Source: Tetrahymena elliotti 4EA
Lineage: Eukaryota > Ciliophora > Oligohymenophorea > Hymenostomatida > Tetrahymenidae
DNA: 64,000 nt
Reading direction: 5' to 3'
Assembly (NCBI GenBank): GCA_000231825.2
Contig: JH720364.1
Coordinates: 1 to 64,000 of the forward strand
Shown here: piece by piece, positions 1-12,045 of the stretch
Numbering within the stretch: position 1 is the first letter of the stretch
How the letters are laid out: each line of letters begins with the position of its first letter
Notes under the pieces: generated by a model
Databases searched by the model: none
What the model was told of the DNA's origin: nothing
What the model saw: only the letters and a program-made list of their open reading frames with translations
Made by a program: the position numbers and the translations under genes

Positions 1-340
1 AATGATGTTAAAAATGTTAAGGTAGGTTCATCCATATTTAACATTTTAAATCTGCAAAAATGTTTAATTTACTCAATATTGTTACAATTAAATTTCATCA
101 TTTTTTGTGAAATTCTTAAAATGAGAAAGCTAGGAATGAATGATGATTGGTAATTCAAATATTGTTTTTAAAAATTTTTGAGACTTTTGAATCTAAAAGT
201 ATTAATTGATTTTTTGGATAATAATCAATCAGATAGATATGCAATCTGCTCTTTATCGTAATTTTTTTCTTAGAACTTTCAAAGAACTTTTTAGTTTGTG
301 AAGAATTTAAAAAGATTGATTTAGTTTTTCATTTAAATAT

Positions 341-1345
341 ATGGCAGAGTTTTGGTGTTTTATAGAAAGATTTAAGCAGAATGATACTGAGTTTAAGGTT
401 TTGTACCAAAAATTGAAGGTAACTTGAATACACACAATTTTATTAGATGGCAAATTGGTTATTAGAGGTGCAATAAAGCATATTTTGTATTTTTTAAAAG
501 GATCAAGAAGCAGAATGTGTAAATAATATAGATAGGATAAGCGCTAAAATAGCTGACTATAAAGATTTGATAGGTTATGAGAAGTGCTATAAAGATAAGA
601 AGGAATTTGATGAATATTTTTAAGCATACTCAAACTAATTCGTTGAAGTAAATTAGTTGTTTTTGTTGATTTTGGTTTTGTTGAGATATGAGTCATATTT
701 TGTTTTTTATATGGAAAAAAATAGAAAGGTATAGAAATTTGCCAGAAATCAATTGAAGATGAAATGAGTAATAAAGAGAAATAACAAGCTTAGGCAAAAA
801 ATAATTGTTTGAAATTTTATTTCAATAATCTTTTGGTTTTCAAGGATAATACTATTAGAAAGTTATAAAATTTAGTCGAGAAAACTTCTATGAATTAACT
901 TTGAAGAAGATAATACTGGCAATATAAAATGATAGCTGTAAAACGTGAAGATTATAGACAGATTGTGAAAATTTCGAATTAATCTGCATAGACAAACAAA
1001 TGTTCAAATATAATGATTGTTTTAAAAAAATATTCTCCTATCGTTAATACAATTAATGATGTTTTTATGTAGATGTATTCAGATTGAAATTATTATAATT
1101 GTGTAGCAGCAATCTTACTTGAGAGTAAGATTGTTCTTATGCATGTATACTTTTTTCAGAGAATTTGTTTGGATGTTTTGGAGAAAAATATACAAGAATG
1201 CTTACAGTCACAATTTAGTTTCGTTTCTGTGAGATTTCTATAAATTTACATTCTTCCCAGTGGTGTGATACATTTCTAATTCTTCTATATTTTTTCTTTT
1301 ATTTTTCTATGCCCAAAGAGTGAATTTAAGGATGCACTCCTTTGA
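341..1345 (+). pseudogene. unrecognised spliced gene or pseudogene with two in-frame TGA codons
   Basis: I do not recognise the family. Three exons fit well: 341-418 (26 codons from ATG), 501-647 (49 codons) and one starting at 725. All junctions are phase 0 with GTAA donors and AAAG/ATAG acceptors. The exons encode a Lys/Glu-rich, probably helical protein (for example NNIDRISAKIADYKDLIGYE). The third exon meets TGA at 902-904. The same frame then continues in coding-like sequence to a second TGA at 1085-1087 and to a third at 1343-1345. The conservative model ends at 904, giving 134 residues. The longer frame suggests a decayed gene in which two codons became TGA, or a recoded gene. An in-frame TGA at 317-319 supports ATG 341 unless an upstream exon exists; 121-340 also holds open sequence that I cannot assign. 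Confidence 0.45.
1110..1133 (+). other. perfect 10-bp inverted repeat (hairpin)
   Basis: CAATCTTACT and AGTAAGATTG flank a 4-base loop (TGAG), giving a perfect 10-bp stem. It lies 23 bases after the second in-frame TGA (1085-1087) of the preceding gene. No T-run follows it as a terminator would show, and a role is not known. It may be chance or a structured RNA element. Confidence 0.5.
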
Positions 1346-1594
1346 ATAAATCAACAATTGAATACAAAGCAAGATTGTTTTTAAATGAGGATTTTGCTTA
1401 GTATTTTTTAAATTTTTAATGAAAGTATAAGAAGAGAAATAGTTAGAAATACCCAATAAAATAAACATAGATTATTAAAAAAATAAAATATCATATAAAT
1501 TAATTAGAAACAAAAACTAAAAAATTAAAGAAAGAAAACAAACAAACAAACAAAAACTGATTTCAATCATTTGATATTAAAAAACTTTTATAGA

Positions 1595-2689
1595 ATGATT
1601 AAGCACTCCCAAGAAGAATTATCTGACAGTACAGACGTAGAAACTCTCCCAGAAAAGAGATAGATTAAGATAGCTTACATGCTTAATCCGGATCCAGTCT
1701 TTTTTAATGAATTAGATTATAAGCTTATTGATGAAATTAAGGAACTAGGCGCAGAAGTTATTTTGATCACTTTCGAAGATATCTACTTCAAATTTACAAG
1801 CGAAAAGATTGAGCTATATTTCAAGAGTTAGCCCCTTTAAATTGATGGCTTTATCAGCTACGGATACATGAGCCCTGACCATATGCAAGACTACACTGAA
1901 ATGGTTAGAATATTTGAATAGATGGGCATAGTCTGCCTTTACTCTCACAAAGAAATCGAAGTATTTTCCAATAAGCTCTAATAAGCTGTATATTTCTCTA
2001 AAGCTAAAGTACCTATTCCTAATACCTTCAATGCTTATTCAGTCAAGTCTACAAAAGATTATTACTATACTTAACTAGGTTAAAAGGCAGTTGTTAAATA
2101 GTAAACAGATTATGGTGGTGATGGTATTAAATTAAGCAAGCATCCTGATGAAGGTATTACATAATTTTCCAAGCTTAAATGGATCAATTAAAAATCTATC
2201 ACTCAAGAGCTTATTCCAGACGTCTGGGGCTAATCTGTAAGAGTCTTATTTATTTAAGGATAACCCTTTGCATGCGCTTAATATAATGATAAATCTGGTG
2301 ATTTTAGATCAAACGTGTCTTATCACGAAAACTTCTCCTTACCTTCTTTTATGAATAACCCTAAGTTGAATTAATACTATGAAGTAGCTCAAAGAGCAGT
2401 CCATAGCGTTTCCTCAGATATCATGATTGCTGGTGTCGACTTAGTAGATTCTCAATCTAAGGGCATTGTGGTGCTTGAAGTTAACATATGGCCAGACATG
2501 TATGACATATAAGAGTCAACTAAAAAACCTGTTTTCAAGAGTTTAGTAAATTCCTTTTATGAAAGAGTTTCAAATAAAGTGAATCATGTAAATTAATTAT
2601 CTCCTAATATATTACCTAATTGGATAGGTGTACAAAACGAAGTACCTCTACTTAACCAAAAGTAGCAAATAGTCGAACAAAAGGTTTGA
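1595..2689 (+). CDS. RimK-like ATP-grasp ligase, copy 1
   Basis: Intronless, 364 residues, ATG 1595 to TGA 2687. ATP-grasp enzymes activate a carboxylate with ATP and join it to an amine or thiol; the closest pattern is the RimK/glutathione-synthase-like group. Visible marks: an N-terminal pre-ATP-grasp fold (residues about 25-110); SHKEIEVFSNKLQQAVYFSK near residue 125, matching the RimK region before the ATP-binding lobe; the Gly-rich loop VVKQQTDYGGDGI; QELIPDVWGQSVRVLF; GDFRSNVS; and the metal-binding end AGVDLVDS followed by VLEVNIWP, with the expected Glu and Asn. Many TAA/TAG are read as Gln. There is no signal peptide or membrane segment, so it is probably cytosolic. The substrate cannot be told from sequence. 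A close paralogue lies at 6484-7575 on the same strand. Confidence 0.88.
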
Positions 2690-5600
2690 AATAAATTTAA
2701 TAAAAATTTCTATTGAAAGACAATGTCCAAAAACAATTTTAAATATAAAAATTTAATTTCAACAACAAGTAAGCTGAGAATAATTATAAAAAAAAACTAA
2801 CAATTAATTAAAAAAATCAAAAGAAACACTTTTGAGTTAAACTTAATACTTACTACTAAAAACAAACATAGTAAAGATTAATAATAAGTAGAAATATGAT
2901 TGATAACTATCAATCAAACACTTAACTAAAAACTAATTTATTTAATTGAGTTTATTTAACAATAGAATTTTCCCCTTCCATTCGTACTCTATTTTATTAA
3001 TTACTTATGAAGATACTATTTGTTTGTATTCTTATTATTAAAATTATATTTATTTATAACAGCATTCTTTCTTTCCCTTCTTTTTATTTTTTATTTCAAT
3101 TTTACTCACAAATTCGCATAAAACCATGCACAAAAAGAAACAAAGCTATTTAGAAATATTACTCTAATTATTATTATTGCAAACAAATAATTTTTCCAAA
3201 AAACTTTAGAAAAGAAAACTAACTAAATATATTATGCATTAAAAGTTAAAAAATTCAAAAAGACATAAATCACATAGAAAGAAAGAAAAAGACAAATAAA
3301 CAAAGACATATTAAATTAATAATTGTTCAAAACATTTATTCTTTCCAAACTATACATTTTTCAAAATCTTTCTAATTAAAATTTGTAAAAAATCTATCAA
3401 ATTAAAAGAGATCTCCTAACTAAAAACTTTAATTATTTATTCATTTCTAAAAGCTTTATCAAAATCTCAAAACTGTATCGACAATTCTTAAAGACTCTCT
3501 TTTACATTTCGCATACAATTTCAAGAAAATAAAAAATTTTTTAAGACAATTTTTTTTAACCAAAATTGATTTTTAACAACACAAAAAACACAATAGATAA
3601 CACAAGTAAATATCAAAATATATGAACAATCATTTTACATTTTTGCTTTTTAAAATTAATTTTTTAGCTAAAAACTGCTCAATGTTTGTCTTAAATTATG
3701 AAACGAATAAAAGTTAGATATGAAAACAATAAAAAAAAATGTCAAACAAATTTAAAAAAACTATAAGCAAAAAATATTAAAAAATGAAAAAAATGTAAAA
3801 AAAAGTTGAATAATTTGTTTAATCAAAAAGTATTTGAAGAAAATTATTAGTTGATTATTAACCATAGCATCAACTTGTATAAAAATTGTGAGGAATTTAT
3901 CTTTTATCAAAATGTAAATAATAATCAGTAATTTGTTGCTATAAAATTTGATTATTAGCTCACCCAATAAAAATGTATAGAAAAAATGTATTTACATATA
4001 TATATAATTAAATATTACAAAATATATCCATTTCGCTTATCTTATTTTGGACATCACTACTACTCAGATAAAATAATCATGGAGTTTTAACACATTTTTC
4101 ATTTAGCTTAACGGAGATTTCAAATTTCCATTTTATTTTTATATTGTCTTTTTATAAGCGTTTTAGCTTTTTAAGTATCTATTAAGATTAATATATACTT
4201 AATAATACAGAAGATAGCAATATATTAACACCTACCCTCCTCTACCTCCCTAACTGATTTTTTAAGCAAGTAGAGATTTTTAAAAAATTCCTGGGCATTT
4301 ATTGAATGTTGTGCTAAAATATATAATAATCTATGGTGAAAATTCATTAGTGCTAAATGATCTAACTATACTTGTTTATGTTCTTACTTAATGATCATAT
4401 TTTGAATGTAGATGTTAGTTAGTTAATTAAATCTTTCTATTGAAATCTAAATAACTTGAATCACATTAAAATTGTTTGTAAGAAAAAAAAGTGTAATGAA
4501 ATTTAATTAGATGAAATTAACATTTTAAAAAATTAATGATGATCTACTATTTTTCATTCACTCGGATTTGCAGTTTACTTGGAAAATTTTTTCATCTATT
4601 TCATGAAAACTATAATGTTTTATACCGCATCCTCCTCAAAAATACATTTGAAAGAGAATAAAATCTATTTTTTAGTTCAATCTATTATATTAACTTAATA
4701 TATTTTATATTTCATTTCATAATAGACTAGACTTCAAATATGTATAAATCTATTTCTATTATTTAAATAATTCTGTTACTAGCTATTTCATTCATACCTC
4801 TTCTATAATTTCATTATTATCTACCTTTTAAAACGATCTTTTATATCTATCTAAATAAACCATTAAACATATTTAAACAACATATCTTTCTTTTGATACA
4901 AACTCCACTTTACTCAGATGATACCTGGAATTATCAACTTTTTTCTATGTAATTCAGTTGTTATTTAATATTAAAATTAATTCTTTACCTGTTTCTGAAC
5001 ACATAAACAAACTTAAATACAATATCTTTAAAGACAAAAAACATAAAATTTTTTTCAACAAGAATGTAATTAATTTTATTTTAAGTATCATAGTTACATA
5101 TTTAAAAAATTAATTGACTATATTCATTTATTTATGATATGATGATCTTACTATATATATAAAGCTCATAATGTAAATCTTCCAAAAGTTTAAAAAAATA
5201 GAAAGTTTTTGAATGAATATTTAGTAAGTATTTAAATTATATATTAATCCTATTATGATGACATTACTGATGTAAATTTCTGTCAGATTTTACAAATATG
5301 CTTTAATTTTTAACAAGGTTATTTCTTTTTATAAAAATAAATTTTTATAATTGAATTCAAGGTGAGAGTATAAAAATAAATGATAATTAAAACCAACAAA
5401 TAATGAATTATTTTCTATTTCATATTTCACCATCTCCAAATTCTTTTACAAACCAATTAAATCTGATAGATTTTTCCTTTTTCTGCTAATGTAAATTTGA
5501 TTTTTTAATCAGAAATGAATGTAATTAAAATAAATATTTCAATGTTTTTTTTGATAGTTTCATAAAGTACAGTAAACATAAACATTTTAAAAGGAAACAT

Positions 5601-6483
5601 ACTAAGCTTATCTACTAAATAAAATGGTTTCATTCATTATATATTTTATTCATATATTATATAGAATTTAATTAATAACAGAATAATTCAACTATTATTG
5701 AATTTATTAAATCATTAATTTGCTGTTATCATAAGAAATGATTCTTTTGTTTAATGTCTAAATCTCCACTCTTTTACCTATTATATTAGAATATTTTTCT
5801 TATAATTTACCTTTACCATTATTATTTAGCATTTTCTTCAATGTAATACATGAATGTTAATTGGTTTTTACTATTATGCCAAAAAAACATACCTATACAT
5901 CAATACCAAATTTGAAAATTCCATTTATTTTTTTTTATTTGAAAACAATACAAACTTGAATTATGCTTTATATTCACTAACAATAATTTCTTTGAACAAA
6001 TGTAATAGATTATGTTATGTTTTAATCTTATGCGCATACTTTATTATAGATTCAGTAAGAAATGGCTGAGAAACCTTCATTTCTTGTAGAATTTATTAAG
6101 AGATAATTCAAAAACGAAGATAGAAAAAAATGATTTACATTTTCAAATTACTTTTTTTTCTATTTTAGAGTAATCGTAGAATATTTTTTAATTCAAGCTC
6201 ATTTGAATCTAAAATTTTTAATTAACTTATTTCTAACAAATCTATTCCCTTAATTAATTAGCATCATCAGATTTAAATATGATTCAGCATAATTTATTAT
6301 TAACACAAATGCTTTGCTACCAATTATCTCCCCTCATTTTAAATTCCTTAATTTATAATCATCAACTTTTCATAATTAATTATAATCATACAAATACAAT
6401 ACAAAAAAAACCTTTAAAAGCAGTTAAGAAAAACTCACTAACTAAAAATTAAACAAACAAAATTCAAAACACAAAATAAACAA
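2690..6483. other. AT-rich intergenic region between the two ATP-grasp copies
   Basis: About 3.8 kb without convincing coding sequence. The first ~300 bases are the 3' flank of copy 1 and resemble the flank of copy 2 (AAGTAAGCT, ATAATAAGTAGAAA, TTTAATTGAG and TTCGTACT occur in the same order in both). The 71-codon open frame at 5854-6069 has strongly AT-driven composition and no recognisable motif. The bases just before 6484 are A-rich and C-containing, as in Tetrahymena 5' untranslated leaders. Confidence 0.6.
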
Positions 6484-7575
6484 ATGATGAAATCTTCTCA
6501 TGACGATTTGTCTGATAGTACAGACGTTGAAACTCTCCCAGAAAAGAAATGCTTCAAGATTGGCTACTTACTTAACCCTGATCCAGTCTTTTTCAGCGAA
6601 TTAGATTACAAGCTTATTGGCGAATTGAAAGAATTAGGCGCTGATGTTGTTGAACTCAACTTTGAAGACATCTACTTCAAATTTAGCAGTGAAAAGATTG
6701 AGCTTTACTTCTAAAACAAACCTCTCCATTTAGACGGTTTTATGAGCTATGGCTACATGAGCCCTGAACATATGGCTGACTATGTTGAATTAGTTAAAAT
6801 ATTTGAAAAGATGGGTATTGTCTGTCTTTATAGTCATAAAGAAATTGAAGTCTTTTCCAATAAGCTTTAATAAGCTATGCATTATGCTAAAGCTAAAGTA
6901 CCTATTCCCAATACATTCACTGCTTACTCAGTTAAATCAACCAAGAATTATTACTATTCTTAACTTGGTTAAAAATAAGTTGTCAAATAATAAGCTGACT
7001 TTGGTGGTGATGGTGTTTATTTAAGCAAGCATCCTGATGAAGGTATTACATAATTTTCCAAGCTTAGATGGAATAACTAAAAATGTGTTACTTAAGAACT
7101 TATTCCTGATGTTGCAGGTTAATCTGTTAGAGTCTTATTTATTAATGGAAAGCCATTTGCATGTGCTTAATATAATGATACTTCTGGTGATTTCAGATCT
7201 AATGTCTCTGTTGCTGAATTTTCTTTACCTTCCTTCATGAATCACCCTAAAAAAAACTAATATTATGAAATAGCCCAAAAAGCTGTTCATAGTGTTTCAT
7301 AAGATATCTTGATTGCTGGTGTTGACTTAGTCGATTCTCCAACCAAAGGTATTCTAGTTATTGAAGTCAACATCTGGCCAGATATGTATGACATCCAAGA
7401 TTCTACTTAATAGCCTGTCTTCAAAAGTTTGGTTGGTTCTTTCTATGAAAGAGTTCAAAACAATTTTAACAGCTCTTCTTCATTATCTCCACAAATATTA
7501 CCTAAATGGATTTGTCTTCAAAACGATGTACCCCTTCTCAACCAAAAATAACAAATGATTGATTCTAAAATTTGA
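6484..7575 (+). CDS. RimK-like ATP-grasp ligase, copy 2
   Basis: Intronless, 363 residues, ATG 6484 to TGA 7573. It aligns end to end with the copy at 1595-2689, sharing SDSTDVETLPEK near the start, SHKEIEVFSNKLQQA, VVKQQADFGGDGV (ATP-binding Gly loop), VTQELIPDV, RSNVS, AGVDLVDS and VIEVNIWPDMYDIQ. All core ATP-grasp residues are kept, so both copies look functional. The main differences lie in the extreme N-terminus and in the C-terminal 40 residues, where this copy has an Asn/Ser stretch (NNFNSSSSLSP). The start is the first ATG of an ATGATG pair. A direct tandem gene duplication is the simplest origin. Substrate unknown. Confidence 0.88.
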
Positions 7576-10500
7576 AAGCAATCAATTCTCATTAAAAAAA
7601 ATTTCTATGGATAATAAATAACCTCAATCAATAATTTTATATAAAAATTGCACCAGCAAGTAAGCTAACTAGCTGGTAAAAAAATTTAACAAAGCAATAA
7701 AAATTTAATTAAAATTGTCAAAAATTGTTTAGATGAACAAACATTCCTGACATGAAAACAATACTAAATAAAAACACAGCCTAAAACCAAATTTCAATAA
7801 TAAGTAGAAACAAAAAATAAATAAATAAATTAACTTTACTAAACTAACTTATTCAATTAATTGAGCTTACTTAACTATAGAACCTTCTTTTCGTACTTTA
7901 TATTTATATATTATTTCTAAATTAATTTGAATTATCATAAATAAAATTTATTCAATTTCGTTCTTATCGACTTTCTTCATTTTTAGAAGGCTCTTATTTA
8001 CATTTTTCGCTAAATAATTAAATTTCTTTTTAACATTTTTTCGCTTTTTTAATACTTTCCAATATTGTAAAATAATTTCATATTAAAATTTCAGAGAAAA
8101 AAATCAGATTCACTTCTCCTTCTTCCCTCATTTATTAACTAAATTTATGTAGAAAGGTTGCTAATATTATTTATCCTTATTTCTTAAAGAACTTGTATTA
8201 TCTAAGCTTTAAGTTAGTAACAGCTAAATTAAATATATTTCTAAAAAAAGAAACAATTATTATCTGTATCCAAGTTTTAAGATATTTGAATAATATTTAA
8301 TCTAGCATAACAATTTTCTTTTAATATGATTTTATATATTTAGATTGAATTGGGTTATTTAATAATTTTATTAAAAATACTTTAATCTCCATTTTTACCA
8401 AATTCGAATATTAAAAAACTATTTGGTAAACAAATTTTAAACTTAAATTTTTCTAAAAGCTAGTTAGCGATTTATTAAGTTAGCTTAATATTTCTAGAAG
8501 AGAACGTTAGTTCAAATTTTATTCTTACAACACTAATATTTTTCTTGAATAGTTAGTTATTGATTTACTTAAACGGATGAAATTTAACTTGTCCGAATTT
8601 ATCTTGAAATAAATAATTTTTAATCTGAAATTTAATTAAAAAAGAAGGAAAGAAGGGAAAAAATTTAATTAATTTGTTTTGAATTTTAATTTTAATTAAT
8701 TTACAATTGTTTCTATAAAAAATATACTTCATCAAATAAATTAATACTGGACTAAAAACTAAAAATAAAATTTGTAATTAATCAAATAATGAATTAATTA
8801 ATTAATTTTTATTCACAAAGACTTCTACCTAGATTAGATGATTCTTCTTTTGCTTAAATAGAAATAGCAAATTTTTTTATTATCAATTTGATTAAAATAA
8901 ATCTATTTAATAATATTTTGATTTTTCTGATATCAAAAAATTATTTAGATGGTTTTGATAATTTTTGAATTGAAAAAGCCCTATTGATAGATTTTATTTT
9001 TAATTTAATAATAATTTAAATAAAATAAACAAATCTGAAATTAAATTTTAAATATATTATTTCACTTATTTTCAATTAAAAAAAACCTAAAATTTGATTA
9101 AAATTAACAGAAATTGGTTTTCAACAAATCTAATATTTAATTGATTTGAATAGTCTCTTAAATTTATTTTTCTATTTAGAATTTTTGAAGTAAGATTTTC
9201 ATTTACTTCATTTTACTTGAGGTTGATTATGTGTACAAAATATCTAAATAAAAATCATAAAATTGAATTTGAGAAAAGAATATAACAAATTCATTTTTAG
9301 TTATTTACTTTAAAAGTAAGAATCCTATCAAATATATCAATTTAAATTTTAAAATATAGTTCAATTAAAGAAAAATAATAAATATTAAAAACATTATTTC
9401 TAAATAATAAAGTTGAGAGGCTTGTGCTTTTCGTTTTAGTAAAGCTAATAGATTTATTTATCAAAAAGAATAATCAAGTTTATTTACACCTATTTTCCTT
9501 TTAATTTTTTTTCAATTGATAAGCTAAATACAAATAAAAAAAGATATCCTAATAAAATTATTTTAATATTTTATCTAACTTTTAATTTAATCATATTAAC
9601 TTGAGAAATTCTAACTCAGATTTTAATAGGATATGAATTGTTAACGAACATCTCTTTGTACTTCTTCATTTTAGTTTACATTTTTTCTGTTTACCATTTT
9701 TTTTATATCTAATAGCAGCAGTTTTTAAGATAAATTAAAAATAAAATTTGATTCTTGAATAACTAAACTTTGAAAAAATATTTAAATTTGATTAAATTTA
9801 AAGAAGTAAATAAATTTTACTTAAATTAATTTGAATTAATTTTTGAAGTGATTTTATCTTCATTCAATAGTATTTTTAAAACATTTAGATAATTCAAAGT
9901 TTGTCTCAATCAATGAACAAAATTATTTTATTATTAAAAAACACTCATCAATTTTCAATTTTAAATGAAAAATTAATTAGAAAAACTAAAAATTTGCCAT
10001 CAATAAAATTTAATTAAAAAAATAAGGATTTTGATGCATGTTTTCTTGAAGAAAGATTTAGATGAAAAACAAAAATAATTGACCAGATACTTTTAAATAA
10101 TTTTTCAAATTAAAAAAGCCACAAAAACACTGAAAAATTTACTAATTTAAAAACAAATTTTAACATTTGAATACAATGTAATTCATTATGAATTACTTAT
10201 TTGATATTCAAAACAATTATTGAAGTAAAACAAAGGCCTATTCTTGTAAAAGATTCAGATATAATTCCTCCATTAAAATTTTATGTTGCTTTTTATTATG
10301 ATTATTAATGAGTATTTACTCTGTAATAATTTAAAAACTCTAATATTGAGATGGATAAAAACATAAAAATAATTTTTAAATTTTAATATTTTATTCTCAA
10401 AATTAAATTAAATTTTGATTTAGAAAGTTTGATAAACTTGCACTTACTAGTTTTTTAATATTTAAGGAATTACTTTGTTTAAAAATCAAGGGCTTAAAAA

Positions 10501-12045
10501 ATGTTTTGGACATATTTAAAGTAGTAAAAATAAAAAATAAATAGTTCAAGCTATCCAGATCAGAAATCTTCCAAAATTTTAAGTTAAGTTTAAATTTTCA
10601 AAAAAAAATGAAGAATTTATTAAAAAAATAATTAATTGGTGAAATGATAAATATGTTTTTCATAATATTAAAAATAAAATGAAGGTAATAAAAAATATAT
10701 TTATTTATTTATTAACTCATTGCATTGCTATAGAATAAGAATAATTTTTTTTAAAACTAAATTTTATTCTGAACAAAAAATTTTTTCCTTTAAAAATTAT
10801 TAAATTATTATTAAAAAATAAAAGTTTATTTTATTAATTTTTTCTGAATATTAATGAAAGAGTTTTTAAATGAGAATTAAACATGTAGACTACTTCTGCT
10901 TCAAACCCAAAAGATAATAAATGGACAGGTAAATAAATAAATATTTTAATGCAATATTATTTAAAATTATAAAATGAAATGCTAAATTTTTATTTTATAG
11001 AGTCAAGTTATTATTTAACAAACATTGTAAAAATAAGTAATACTTTTATGATTTAGATGATTTTTAAAAGGTATTTGGCTTTTTTTTAAATTAAAGGTTT
11101 ATTTATTTTAGTTCACTTTTATCTAAATAGTTTTCAAATTAAAATTGTGTTATGAATTTATTAAGATTAAAATTTAACTTATTCTACATACATTTCAAAT
11201 TTAGTAATTAATTTGGTGAGTGATATCAGTTTTTATACACTTTAAATTGTTTAGAAAGAAATTTAAATTGAATTAAGTTTTAAAAATTATTTAATAATAA
11301 ATTCGTGTTTAAGATTTAAAATAAAAAGAAATATGAATATTTTTGTTTATTCATTTATTAAGATTTAATTTATACATTGCAAAATTAGCAACTAATTTGG
11401 TGAGTGGTATTAGTATTTATACACTTTAAATTGTTTAGAAATAAATTAAAATTTAATGAAGTGTAATTAAGATATTTAAGTTTTAAAAATTAGGAATTAC
11501 ACTTTTGTGTTTATGATTTAAAATAAAAAGAAATGTGAATATCTTTACATTAAAATAAGAAATTATAACTAATTTTAAGAGCAAGCAATTTTATGAGTAA
11601 TCTTTTGATTTTAAAGCAAGAAATTGTATGAAAGTTAAATTTAATTAAAATGTAATTAAGATATATCAGTTGAAAAATTAACTCATATTTACATGTAAAT
11701 TTATTAATATGTATTAAATAGAAAGATAGAAAGAAGGAAAGAGGTCAGAACAATGTAATACTTAGAAACAAATCAAGTAAATAATTGTTCATAAGCAAAT
11801 AAATTCTAGTTATTATTAAATCATAAAGCACAAATGACGAAATATCAATAAGCATAAATAGTAATTTGAGTGGAGTTTAAAGCAAATGAATAATTTACTA
11901 TGCATACAAAGTGAACTGGGATTTATTAATTAATTAATTGATTGATTGATTGAATAGCCGAAAATAGTAATTATAAAAAAACAAACTATTTTTTATCAAA
12001 AACAAATTAATTAAAAAATCAACTCTTTTAAAAACAAACAAATAA
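7576..12045. other. long AT-rich intergenic region with possible small exons and a direct repeat
   Basis: About 4.5 kb. The left 350 bases resemble the 3' flank of ATP-grasp copy 1 and contain a 6-bp-stem inverted repeat (ACCAGC 7652-7657, GCTGGT 7672-7677). At 10883-10928 and 11001-11070 there are two exon-like segments with a plausible 72-base GT-AG intron (MQTTSASNPKDNKWT joined to ESSYYLTNIVKISN), but I could not follow them to a convincing gene. A diverged direct repeat lies at about 11157-11545. I see nothing else. Confidence 0.5.
11157..11545. repeat. diverged direct repeat, two units, period about 197 bp
   Basis: Unit 1 begins near 11157 and unit 2 near 11354. Both carry TTTATTAAGATT, then CTAATTTGGTGAGTG or TTAATTTGGTGAGTG, then TATACACTTTAAATTGTTT, then GATTTAAAATAAAAAGAAAT in the same order and spacing. 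Unit 2 has a small extra insertion near its middle. The unit has no apparent coding content. Confidence 0.7.

Noticed and set aside
902..1087. Selenoprotein explanation for the in-frame TGA codons
   Set aside because: No known selenoprotein motif around either TGA, and no eukaryotic SECIS pattern was recognised; kept only as a test, not as a call.
3761..3967. 68-codon open frame, minus strand
   Set aside because: Phe/Ile/Leu-only composition driven by A/T; no motif, no splice context.
5854..6069. 71-codon open frame, plus strand
   Set aside because: AT-driven residues (Tyr, Ile, Asn, Phe); expected by chance where only TGA ends a frame.
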